Assembly (NCBI GenBank): GCA_001839685.1 | Contig: MLAK01000975.1 | Location: 16,286-41,497, forward strand | DNA length: 25,212 nucleotides | DNA from: Tritrichomonas foetus | Lineage: Eukaryota; Parabasalia; Tritrichomonadida; Tritrichomonadidae | Direction of reading: 5' to 3' | Shown here: piece by piece, positions 9,117 through 16,650 of the stretch | Position numbering within the stretch: position 1 is the first letter of the stretch | How the letters are laid out: each line of letters opens with the position of its first letter | Translations under genes and position numbers: made by a program | Notes under the pieces: generated by a model | The model's database searches: none | The model's input: only the letters and a program-made list of their open reading frames with translations | What the model was told of the DNA's origin: nothing

Positions 9117-9431
9117 TTGTTTGTATATATTAAAAGTTAACAACGTTAAATTATCTATATTATCTTTTTCTCAATAATATCATGCTTATTGAAGTAGAGA
9201 TTTTATCATAATTAATACAATGAGACTGAAGATGATAATAGTTTGCATTTATTGAAAGTTGCATGCAATGAATCCTCTATATAACAATATCATGATCATG
9301 TAAAATATACTCAAAATCAAAGAAGAAAATATTGATAATGATGAAAAAAAATCATTTATTCTATATTTCTATTCATATAAAAAATCTTTTTCAAAATATA
9401 CATAATATAAAGACTTACATACAAAACAACT
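9117..9431. other. Convergent intergenic region
   Basis: This 315-bp gap separates the 3' ends of the P4-ATPase and the tail-anchored protein gene. It is AT-rich. A short direct repeat, TATTAAAAGTTAA, occurs across the ATPase stop (about 9101-9113) and again 24 bp on. No gene or AACTTTTT core was seen. Confidence 0.5.
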
Positions 9432-10385
9432 TCATTCATTCTGATCTTCTTCAGAATCTGACTCAGAGTCCTCTTTCCATCCAACTGTTTGAACCTGATT
9501 AAAAAGCATTGTGGCAATGTATAATAAGAAAGAAATAATTCTGACAAAAAATGATACTTTTGGATGAAGAACATCATATATAGATTCTTCTAAAACTTTC
9601 ATATCATTCAATTTTTCATTTGCATGATCACACAAATGATTTGACAGGTCATGTAAATTTTTTGATTTGATTTCAGCTGACTCAGTCAAATCATACACAT
9701 TTTGAAGAGACAGCTGAGCTTTCAAACTTTGATCAATTGTCAAATCGGTGGAGGCATTCAAAGCTGCTTCAACAACGATCGGCAATTCAAATTCAGGTGA
9801 ACATGAAGTGAATTTCAAATCTATTGAGTTTTTCAAAAATTGAATTGTTTCATTATTTATATTCAATATTCCATCGATTTGATTTTGACTCGATAATTTT
9901 CGAAATGGAATTTTTCTAGTCGGAGGAAGTTCCCTTTTTTCATTGAGTGGATTTAATTCAGGCGGCGGTGGTTTTACTTTCGGTGGCGGGGGAATATTTT
10001 TCAAATCGTAATTTGTCGAAATTGTCTGTCGAAACTGGCTTTGTTGGCTTCCATTAAACCCTTTATTGATATTATTGCCGATAGAACTCGAGCCATTGAT
10101 ATTAAAACTGGTTATATTTTTCGGTTTGTCATTGGAAGCGCTGGCGCTGTTAATGCTATTGTTGTTGCCTAAATTTTTCAGAGAGTCTGAATTTGGAAAA
10201 GAACCCATACTGTTTAGCGTATGATTGAGATTTGTTGATCGATTATTTGAAGAAACGATTTGAGTTGATCGTATGTTCTTTTGTTTGTCTTTGTCTTTGT
10301 CCTTGTCTTTATCTTTGTCTTTTTTATCTTTCTTTTTATGATCTTTTTTCTTTTTAGACCAGTTCGAAATGCTGTCAAAAAGCAT
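9432..10385 (-). CDS. Low-complexity, proline-rich tail-anchored membrane protein
   Basis: The first ATG is at 10385, giving 317 residues; one TTG codon further upstream is also in frame but unlikely to be used. The N-terminus is very basic, with a Lys/Asp dipeptide repeat (about 21-34) encoded by a hexanucleotide repeat. Residues 40-125 are rich in Asn and Ser. Two PPPP tracts (132-135, 139-142) could bind EVH1, SH3 or profilin-type partners. Residues 205-275 are probably helical. A single hydrophobic segment (279-296) is followed by about 20 mostly acidic residues, so the protein is probably tail-anchored with its bulk in the cytosol. A helical stretch before a tail anchor resembles SNARE architecture, but I see no SNARE-motif heptads to prove it. 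An initiator-like TCATTT (10412-10417) lies about 30 nt upstream. Confidence 0.75.
   Translation of the reverse strand: MLFDSISNWSKKKKDHKKKDKKDKDKDKDKDKDKQKNIRSTQIVSSNNRSTNLNHTLNSMGSFPNSDSLKNLGNNNSINSASASNDKPKNITSFNINGSSSIGNNINKGFNGSQQSQFRQTISTNYDLKNIPPPPKVKPPPPELNPLNEKRELPPTRKIPFRKLSSQNQIDGILNINNETIQFLKNSIDLKFTSCSPEFELPIVVEAALNASTDLTIDQSLKAQLSLQNVYDLTESAEIKSKNLHDLSNHLCDHANEKLNDMKVLEESIYDVLHPKVSFFVRIISFLLYIATMLFNQVQTVGWKEDSESDSEEDQNE
10284..10322. repeat. Hexanucleotide repeat inside the tail-anchored protein gene
   Basis: Imperfect TTTGTC repeats encode alternating Lys and Asp on the minus strand (about residues 21-34). This is a coding microsatellite, so its length may vary between strains. 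Confidence 0.8.
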
Positions 10386-10898
10386 CAAATAAAATTTCGA
10401 AAAATTGAATAAAATGAATATTTTGAGATGACACGATCAAACATCATTTGAAAAGCCGAAAAAATGAGCTATCAACCGATCAATAATGGAATTTCATTGA
10501 AAAAGTTTTGGACATTTCACCACAATGATATCATCATATTTTCAAACTATTTAGAGTTGAAACTTGACTCGTGATTTCTTATTCTTTCATGAAATATTTA
10601 AATATATTGAATTCATTTTTATTTTAGTGTGGTAACAGAATTCGTCTCTTGAAACTAGAATTGCCTCTGATGTAGCATTTCGACCAATTCTTTTGATCTG
10701 GTTAAATTATTTCATTTCTTCTTGTGTCTTAATTTTGCACTTGTCAGTGAATTTAGTTTCATTTCATCCATGATATTAATGACATTTTGATTTCGTTTTT
10801 TCATTGATTGATTAGAATTTCCATATTTAAGGTTCGACTGATCATCTTTTACTTGATTATTTATGATTTCTTATTATAGTTTTGATTGAGATGACGAA
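10386..10898. other. Upstream region of the tail-anchored protein gene
   Basis: This AT-rich stretch holds an initiator-like TCATTT on the minus strand (10412-10417) and an AACTTTTTCA motif (10498-10507, minus) 112 bp before the start codon. No other gene was recognised. Confidence 0.45.
10498..10507 (-). promoter_or_regulatory. AACTTTTTCA motif before the 9432-10385 gene
   Basis: It matches all ten bases of the consensus in the coding orientation, about 112 bp before the ATG at 10385. It is further away than most copies. Confidence 0.4.
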
Positions 10899-11266
10899 TG
10901 ATACAAAAAGAAGAAGAATGAGATAAAAGAAGAAGAATAAACAAAAAGAAAAAGAATGAGACAAAAGAAGACAAATAAAACAAGAAGAAGAAGAATGAGA
11001 CAAAAGAAGAAGAATAAGACAAAAAGAAGAAGAATGAGACAAAAGAAGAAGAATAAGACAAAAAGAAGAAGAATAAGACAAAAGAAGAAGAATGTTACAA
11101 AAAGAAGAAGAATGAGACAAAAAGAAGAAGAAGAAGACAAAAGAAGAAGAAGAAGACAAAAGAAGAAGAATAAGACAAAAGAAGAAGAATGAGACAAAAA
11201 GAAGAAGAATGAGACAAAAGAAGAAGAATGAGACAAAAGAAGAAGAATGATACAAAAAGAAAAATA
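10899..11266. repeat. 19/20-bp purine-rich minisatellite, about 18 units
   Basis: Tandem units of the form AAAAGAAGAAGAATGAGAC alternate with forms carrying five leading A's (20 bp) and with AATAAGAC endings. I count about 18 units, the first four more degenerate. The plus strand is strongly purine-rich, interrupted only by the T and C bases near each unit's end. The array begins and ends with the same AATGATACAAAAAG sequence. Several frames stay open through it on both strands, giving Lys/Arg-rich or Ser/Leu-rich conceptual peptides, which I regard as by-products of the repeat. It starts about 25 bp past the stop of the 11293-11967 gene and would lie in its 3' UTR if transcribed. Confidence 0.92.
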
Positions 11267-11292
11267 GTTAGTTTTATTTAGCAGATACTTTT

Positions 11293-11967
11293 TTATTTTG
11301 TTTGGCGATACCTAAAAATGCAGCATGTAATTAATAAAGAAGTATTCAAAACAAGTAAAATAAAAAGAATAATAATTTCTGTTTGATCGGCCAATTTAAA
11401 GACCAATCTTCCATTCACCATCGCCACATCTGTGCAGTATTCGACTGAATCCAAAACAAAATCATAATCAAAAGTAAAATTGAGGTCTTTTTCTGCTTTA
11501 AATTTATCTTCGTCAATTTCGAACTTTTCGTACATTTGGTCGAAAGTCTTAGGATGGAACTTCCTCACAATGCTGGTGATGATGTTTGAAACGTTGATAT
11601 GAATCATACGCTCTGGCTCAGCAATAGGATCAATGCAGTAGTACATGTGTCTGTGCCAATTTGCGGGACACCTACCTGTTTTGGCGTATGGAATGAGCTT
11701 CGAAACGAGGAGGCTGACAACAATCGGTAAAAATATCGCGGTGAAGCGGAATAGGAAATTTGATGTGAAAACGCGTTGCATGAATGCTGAAGTTGCCTGA
11801 TACTGCTTGATGATTGGTGACTGGCTGATCGGCGACCTGAGGGGAGTCTTCAATGGTGATTGAAATGGCTTTCGGCCGGTGTTTGAAGCTGAATGAGTAG
11901 TTACGCGTTTTGGCGTGTTTACTTGACTTGCTTCAGAAGAAGTATCGTTGTAGAGCGAATGTAACAT
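11293..11967 (-). CDS. Two-pass membrane protein with clustered CDK-type sites
   Basis: The start is a true ATG at 11967; the product has 224 residues. The N-terminal 65 residues are basic and carry five Ser/Thr-Pro sites (18, 37, 41, 45, 50), three of which fit S/T-P-x-K/R, the cyclin-dependent kinase consensus. Two hydrophobic segments (71-94 and 198-218) enclose a loop of about 100 residues with three cysteines (100, 111, 178) and two N-glycosylation sequons (125, 163), so the loop is probably lumenal. The C-terminal tail is only six residues. The order of phospho-regulated N-terminus, TM, lumenal cysteine loop, TM resembles LEM/MAN1-type inner nuclear membrane proteins, but the C-terminal domain is missing and I cannot align it with confidence. 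Function unknown. It is divergent from the clathrin gene, with 158 bp between start codons. Confidence 0.8.
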   Translation of the reverse strand: MLHSLYNDTSSEASQVNTPKRVTTHSASNTGRKPFQSPLKTPLRSPISQSPIIKQYQATSAFMQRVFTSNFLFRFTAIFLPIVVSLLVSKLIPYAKTGRCPANWHRHMYYCIDPIAEPERMIHINVSNIITSIVRKFHPKTFDQMYEKFEIDEDKFKAEKDLNFTFDYDFVLDSVEYCTDVAMVNGRLVFKLADQTEIIILFILLVLNTSLLITCCIFRYRQTK

Positions 11968-12007
11968 CGTTGTTTTGGCGCGAATTTTTTATTTTTCCTT
12001 TTTCCTC

Positions 12008-12017
12008 TGAAAAAGTT
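12008..12017 (-). promoter_or_regulatory. AACTTTTTCA motif in a 158-bp divergent promoter
   Basis: The full ten-base consensus reads on the minus strand, about 40 bp before the minus-strand ATG at 11967 and 108 bp before the clathrin ATG at 12126. It may serve either gene or both. A TCATTT initiator-like site (12068-12073) lies nearer the clathrin start. Confidence 0.5.
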
Positions 12018-12125
12018 GTTAACAGATTTCTGGAAAAATAAACGGTCTATATTCACACTAAAATTTTTCATTTAACATTTCATAAAAATCTAACCATCTC
12101 CATCAAAACTAAAGATTTTTGCTAA

Positions 12126-12998
12126 ATGCAGGAAGAAAATGAAACTATTGCAGAAATTCCGATAGAAAATGCAAAATGTATTACAACCGAGACAAATGAT
12201 TCTTCGCAAACATCTACAGATTCAAATACCAGCACGCAGACAGGTTCAAATCCCAATAATAAAGAAAATATCGAAACAATGACCGAAATGAAAGACAAAT
12301 CAGGAACTGAAGTCGAAGAGAAACCAAAAACAGAATGTTCTCTAAACGATGAAAAAGAAATGGAGAATCAAAATAATGAAAATAATTCTCAAACGAGTGA
12401 AGTGCCTAGCATGGAACAAAATAGTGAAACTAAAGAACAACAAGACCAAACAGATCAAGATAGTAATATCATAGATAACTCAGCTAACGAAAGAGAAATC
12501 GCAGAGGTTAAAGGTGAAAACGAAGGTGAAAACAATAATGAAAATGAAGGCGAAAATGAAAATGAAACTAAAGATGAAAATGAAGAAAAAGAGCCGGTTA
12601 ACGAATTTGCTTATCTAGAGAACGATCGCGAAACTTTCACTTCACCACTCCGCAACAAATGGGAAGAAGAGCTCCAAGCGAGGCTCGCACGCCAAGAAGA
12701 AGAGGAAAGGCGGCAGATGGAAGAAATGGCCCGTCGAGCGCAGCAGCAGCGTGAAGCCTTCCTCAAACAAACAAAAGAACAACAACAACAGAGAACAATG
12801 CAAAACAAGGCTGCTTCACAGAAAAATCAAGACAAGCCTAAAAAAGATAAAAATGATGACGACGATGATGGAATTGATGATGATGATCCAGTGGCTGGAT
12901 GGTCCCAGGTGATGAAAATGGCCAAGCCAATGCGTCCAAACGCAAATCCACAACAGCTAAAACAAGTGAGAAACCTTTATTTTTCAATGAAAAGTTAA
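12126..12998 (+). CDS. Clathrin light chain, divergent
   Basis: Clathrin light chains bind the heavy-chain hub and regulate coat assembly on endocytic and Golgi vesicles. This 290-residue protein has a long acidic, Asn/Glu-rich disordered N-terminus (1-160) with GEN/NE repeats. The segment at 172-230 matches the heavy-chain-binding region: SPLRNKWEEEL followed by a charged coiled coil rich in Glu, Arg and Gln. A Lys tract and an Asp tract (235-254) lead to the C-terminus, where GWSQVMKMAK (258-267) and QVRNLYFSMKS (280-290) correspond to the animal GTEWEKVAQL and DVSRLRSVLMSLK elements. Length and overall order fit the family. Identity rests on this weak but ordered similarity, as is usual for protist light chains. 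It is the first of four plus-strand genes in a row. Confidence 0.75.
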   Translation: MQEENETIAEIPIENAKCITTETNDSSQTSTDSNTSTQTGSNPNNKENIETMTEMKDKSGTEVEEKPKTECSLNDEKEMENQNNENNSQTSEVPSMEQNSETKEQQDQTDQDSNIIDNSANEREIAEVKGENEGENNNENEGENENETKDENEEKEPVNEFAYLENDRETFTSPLRNKWEEELQARLARQEEEERRQMEEMARRAQQQREAFLKQTKEQQQQRTMQNKAASQKNQDKPKKDKNDDDDDGIDDDDPVAGWSQVMKMAKPMRPNANPQQLKQVRNLYFSMKS

Positions 12999-13063
12999 CC
13001 CAAAAATGTGGATTTATCCAATTTTTAATGTATTCTATTTATAAACTTCACTACAATATAATT

Positions 13064-13233
13064 TCCATTATGTTTTTAATTCAATTCTGTTTTTAATTCC
13101 ATTATGTTTTCCACTTCATAATGTTTTTCATTCCATTATGTTTTTAATTCCATTATGTTTTTAATTCTATTCTGTTTTTAATTCCTTTCCATTTTACATT
13201 CCATTCTGTTTTTCACTTTAAATTGTTTTTCAT
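13064..13233. repeat. 17-bp minisatellite, ten units
   Basis: Ten consecutive 17-bp units lie in exact register, with consensus TCCATTATGTTTTTAAT. Identical copies occur at 13064-13080, 13132-13148 and 13149-13165; the other units differ at several bases. It fills most of the 293-bp gap between the clathrin light chain stop and the transporter ATG, so it must overlap the 3' UTR of one gene or the promoter of the next. Confidence 0.92.
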
Positions 13234-13291
13234 ATCATACTTAAAACAAGAAAACTTTCCGATAATTGAAATGTTATGTGAAAAAATATAA

Positions 13292-14665
13292 ATGATTTTT
13301 TCCTTTTTCTTTTTCCTTTCACATGCATCATCAATTCTTCCAATAAACAAGAGCTGCTTAGACACAGATCGCCAATTTACATGCGGTGAAATGTTAATTT
13401 GCAACAACATTAATTATTCATGTCAATTTTGCGATAACGATAGCCAATGCAGCAGCTATGAAAAAGACTTTTATTGTCGATTTTCAAATCAATTTAACGG
13501 TAATATTTGTGTATATGAACCAATTTTACATCAGTTCACAACATATAAAATTATTGGAGCATGTTTAATTTGTTTATTTGGAATTGTTATTTCACTTTCT
13601 GGTATTGATGGTGGTTGTTTATATATTCCAGTATTTATCTCTATTATTCGAATTCCAATGAATTATGTTTCTCCAATTTCATCGTCTGTCATTTTTGGTG
13701 GCACTTTTTCGATATTTTTACATGATGTTTGCAAGCATCATTCATTTTATCAACGACCACTTATTAATTATAATGTAGCTGCAATTTTTGAGCCACTTTC
13801 ATGGATTGGTGTGATTTTTGGTGTAATTTTAAACTCAATACTTCCAAATTGGATGTTTTATTCACTTAATCTTTTAGTTTTATTAATTGTTTCCATAGTT
13901 TTCCTCGTAAAAAGTATTCAAAAATTCAATCGAAGAAATGATTATAATGAAAATGAATTGTTATCGTTTCCAAGTTCATACCTGGGTCCTGCTTTTTCAC
14001 GAATAATAATTTTAATTTTCATTCATTCATGGATTATTTATATGATTTTTCCGTTTTTGAGTGGTGGTAATCGATTCCAATCAATTGCTACATTTCCCAT
14101 GTGCTCTATACCTTATTGGATTGTTACTTTTTTACCAATTCTCTTATATTTGATATTAGAAATTGTCTTCTTGAGAAGTTTAAGGGAATATCCAGTGTTA
14201 GGACATAATGCAAAAACAGGATTTTGGAATTTTACACTTATTCTCTTATCTTCTTTGGTTTCTGGATGTATATCTGGTCTTCTTGGATATAGTGGAGAAA
14301 TTATTAAAGGCCCACTTTTGGGAAAACTTGGATTAGAATTAGATGAAACCAAAGCTACATCAAATCTGATGATGTTTTTCACATCACTTGTCGTATGTAT
14401 TCATTATATTGCGAATGGAATGCTTGATTATAAAGATTTTTTAATACTTGCTGGAGCTGGATTCATTTCGTTTTTCATAGGCTCTATTATAAATAAGTTC
14501 TATAAGAAAAAAATACAGAATTCTGGAATATTGAATCTTATTTTGGCAATTTTATGTATTGCAGGATTTGGTGGAGTTTTATATTTCAGTAGTCAAAATA
14601 TTAAAGAAACTGTCGAAAACAAAACATATTTTCGATTTCATGATTTCTGTATGCTTTCTGAATAA
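13292..14665 (+). CDS. TauE/SafE-type anion transporter with cysteine-rich ectodomain
   Basis: This 457-residue protein begins with a signal peptide (about 1-15), then a short extracytoplasmic domain with eight cysteines (22, 31, 37, 44, 47, 53, 62, 73). After that comes a multi-pass domain with the two half-repeats of the TauE/SafE family: SGIDGGCLYIPVF (103-115) and SGLLGYSGEIIKGPLL (328-343), each the glycine-rich element ending in a proline. The ATSNLMMFFTS stretch (355-365) is also typical. Bacterial members export sulfite or other sulfur anions; eukaryotic members are poorly characterised, and the substrate here is unknown. A Cys-rich N-terminus ahead of TauE is known in protist members of the family. 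The stop runs into TAAA. A TCACTT site (13213-13218) lies within the preceding minisatellite. Confidence 0.9.
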   Translation: MIFSFFFFLSHASSILPINKSCLDTDRQFTCGEMLICNNINYSCQFCDNDSQCSSYEKDFYCRFSNQFNGNICVYEPILHQFTTYKIIGACLICLFGIVISLSGIDGGCLYIPVFISIIRIPMNYVSPISSSVIFGGTFSIFLHDVCKHHSFYQRPLINYNVAAIFEPLSWIGVIFGVILNSILPNWMFYSLNLLVLLIVSIVFLVKSIQKFNRRNDYNENELLSFPSSYLGPAFSRIIILIFIHSWIIYMIFPFLSGGNRFQSIATFPMCSIPYWIVTFLPILLYLILEIVFLRSLREYPVLGHNAKTGFWNFTLILLSSLVSGCISGLLGYSGEIIKGPLLGKLGLELDETKATSNLMMFFTSLVVCIHYIANGMLDYKDFLILAGAGFISFFIGSIINKFYKKKIQNSGILNLILAILCIAGFGGVLYFSSQNIKETVENKTYFRFHDFCMLSE

Positions 14666-14701
14666 AAGTGTTTGTTTTTCCATTTGAATTTTTTTGAAAC
14701 C

Positions 14702-14711
14702 AACTTTTTCA
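14702..14711 (+). promoter_or_regulatory. AACTTTTTCA motif, distal copy before the CDC123-clade gene
   Basis: A ten-base match in the coding orientation, 73 bp before the ATG at 14785. A second copy in the opposite orientation follows at 14734-14743, so this 119-bp gap carries two. Confidence 0.45.
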
Positions 14712-14733
14712 ACATGAATGACCAATTTATATA

Positions 14734-14743
14734 TGAAAAAGTT
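14734..14743 (-). promoter_or_regulatory. AACTTTTTCA motif, proximal copy before the CDC123-clade gene
   Basis: A ten-base match on the minus strand, 41 bp before the ATG at 14785. A TCATTT initiator-like site (14765-14770) lies between it and the ATG and would give a leader of about 18 nt, in the range reported for trichomonads. Confidence 0.5.
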
Positions 14744-14784
14744 TTTTTGTCCGACAAGATGATTTCATTTTTTTTGTTGAATTA

Positions 14785-15918
14785 ATGCAAGAAGGTGATC
14801 AAGCTGATTTTCAATCATGGATCAACATTTTCCCATCTATATGTAATGATGATTATGTTGAGAATTGGTATCCCCTTGTAAAAGATATCACATTTCCAAC
14901 AGATTTCATTAGGTTAAGTTTTCAAGAGGTTAAAATTTTATATACAAAAGTAAGAATGAATCTTATCACTCGTGGATATCTGAGCAAAACTCATCAAAAT
15001 TCTTTTTTGGATGAAAACGAAGAAGATGAAATGATATTTCAAAATTTGAAAAATAGAATTCAGAAGAAATTGAACGAAATAGGATATTCTGAATTCTTTG
15101 CTAGACTTGGAAGTCGATCATATAAAGATGCATCATCTCGATCAGTTTTATCCAGACAAAGATTTATAAATTTGCTTCAAAATGAATATAAAAACTATAT
15201 TCTCAAAAATTTGGATGATGAAATAGATTTTCAAACTGAAGGTGAAAGTGTTATTGATGATATTTCGACTATTCAAGATTTTGCAATAATTTCACATTGT
15301 GAAATTCAATCATTGAAATGTCAAAATGTTGAAGATTTATTCGATCTTTTAATAAACAGTAATAGAATTTGTAAAGATTTGAGTGAAGATTTACCCAAAA
15401 TGAATCAAGATTCTGAATTAACACTCTGTGTTCGAAAATGGGATAATTTAAATGATGACAGACTGGAGTTTCGTGTATTTATATATCATGATCATATTAC
15501 AGCAATTTCGCAATATGATTATCGTTGTTTTTATGATATCGTCTATTCCTATCACAACGAAATAAAAAAAGCAATTGTGGATTTTGTATCACAAGAAATT
15601 ATTCCAAAAATTAAATCATCAAATTTATTTAGAGATAAAGGTGCTTATGTCGTAGATGTTGGATGTATTGTAAATGAAGAAAAAGAAACAGTTGAAAAAG
15701 TTCAAGTCATTGAATTTAACAGGTTTCATGATACAACCGGTGCAGCGCTTTTTGAATGGAGATATGATATTGATTTATTAATTGGAAAGACAAGTAATGA
15801 AGACATTGCTTTTAGAATTGTATGCCCATCTGATATTACTGAAAAAATGTCAAATATACACATTCCTGAAGAAATGCTCGAGCTGAAAAATGAAGCACTT
15901 AGAAATTTGTTTGAATAA
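14785..15918 (+). CDS. CDC123/D123-clade ATP-grasp protein
   Basis: CDC123 proteins are ATP-grasp enzymes; the best-studied ones help assemble eIF2 in the cytosol. This 377-residue protein shows the family landmarks in order: FFARLGSRSYKDAS (104-117), a CVRKWDNL element followed by LEFRVFIYHDHITAISQYD (215-245), a helix like the CDC123 IxDF segment (about 259-276), VVDVG (289-293) and IEFNRF (309-314), equivalent to the metal-binding IDFNPF of animals with Asp replaced by Glu. The block ends ALFEW. It is longer than human CDC123 (336), with extra sequence around 117-180. The SRSYKDA form is closer to what I recall for divergent CDC123-like paralogues, so it may not be the eIF2 assembly factor itself. 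The stop runs into TAAA. Confidence 0.85.
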   Translation: MQEGDQADFQSWINIFPSICNDDYVENWYPLVKDITFPTDFIRLSFQEVKILYTKVRMNLITRGYLSKTHQNSFLDENEEDEMIFQNLKNRIQKKLNEIGYSEFFARLGSRSYKDASSRSVLSRQRFINLLQNEYKNYILKNLDDEIDFQTEGESVIDDISTIQDFAIISHCEIQSLKCQNVEDLFDLLINSNRICKDLSEDLPKMNQDSELTLCVRKWDNLNDDRLEFRVFIYHDHITAISQYDYRCFYDIVYSYHNEIKKAIVDFVSQEIIPKIKSSNLFRDKGAYVVDVGCIVNEEKETVEKVQVIEFNRFHDTTGAALFEWRYDIDLLIGKTSNEDIAFRIVCPSDITEKMSNIHIPEEMLELKNEALRNLFE

Positions 15919-16650
15919 ATCTTAAATAAATATTAAAAGGTTCATAGTGAGTATAATAGATTATTAATTCTGATTAATCATTTTCTGTAATGCTTACGAT
16001 ATGTAAAAAATTATTCATAACTATTAGTTATAAGATATATAAGAATGCGAATTTTTAGTAATAAACATGCAGAAAAATACATAATAGTATAGTTATGAAT
16101 TTTTAGTAACAATATGTAAAAATTGTCTAAGCTTTAATCATTATTCAAATGATGGGTTTATCCCATTGAAATGGCCAATTTTGACTATTCTGATAATGCA
16201 TGGTTTTCTGATTCTTAAGTTTCCAGCTTTTGGGATAGATTTCTAGAAATATAATGAATAATGAAAAAGTTGATGAAAAAAGATGGATCAGATGCAAAAG
16301 AAGAAGTTGTGTAGCTCAAAGTCATCAGATGACATAGAATTTATTTTACATTTGTAGTTCGTCATTATTAAAATTCAGAAAAAAAAGATGCATTTTTAGC
16401 TGTTTTTAGATTATATAATTTATAAAATAATTATTAGAAGTAATTCTCATTTTACCATTTCAAAGATTTGATTAAATGGTAATGGCAGACATCAATCCTT
16501 TTTTTTTAGAAAATGAATAGGTTTTAGGACTCTGTAATTTTTTGACAGATAATAGATTTTTCTGCCAGTATATTCAAAATATTTTCTGTTTATGACCAAT
16601 TGAAATTATTAGTCACAACTTCACTTCATTTTTGCTGTAAAATTCCAACA
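15919..16650. other. Intergenic region before the protease gene
   Basis: This 732-bp AT-rich gap holds a 13-bp direct repeat GAATTTTTAGTAA (16049-16061 and 16097-16109), one AACTTTTTCA copy on the minus strand (16262-16271), and initiator-like TCACTT and TCATTT sites at 16621-16631, 20-30 nt before the protease ATG. No gene was recognised. Confidence 0.5.
16621..16631 (+). promoter_or_regulatory. Initiator-like site before the subtilisin gene
   Basis: TCACTTCATTT contains two overlapping matches to the trichomonad initiator pattern TCAYTW, ending about 20 bp before the ATG at 16651. A start of transcription here would exclude the in-frame TTG at 16600 and support the ATG at 16651 as the true start. 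Confidence 0.5.

Noticed and set aside
10386..10388. TTG start one codon upstream of the tail-anchored protein ATG
   Set aside because: The adjacent ATG at 10385 is the natural start in a eukaryote.
10857..11255. Long open frames on both strands across the purine-rich array
   Set aside because: They are by-products of a 19/20-bp repeat with no stop codon in several frames; the conceptual Ser/Leu or Lys/Arg peptides are simple repeats.
14714..14785. Upstream reading frame of 23 codons whose TAA overlaps the CDC123-clade ATG (TAATG), suggesting translational coupling
   Set aside because: A TCATTT initiator-like site at 14765-14770 would place transcription start downstream of the upstream ATG, so the frame is probably not in the mRNA. 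It would be worth reviving only if 5' RACE shows a longer leader.
16600..16650. N-terminal extension of the subtilisin frame by 17 codons
   Set aside because: The extension begins with TTG, not ATG. The ATG at 16651 starts a clean signal peptide and follows an initiator-like site.
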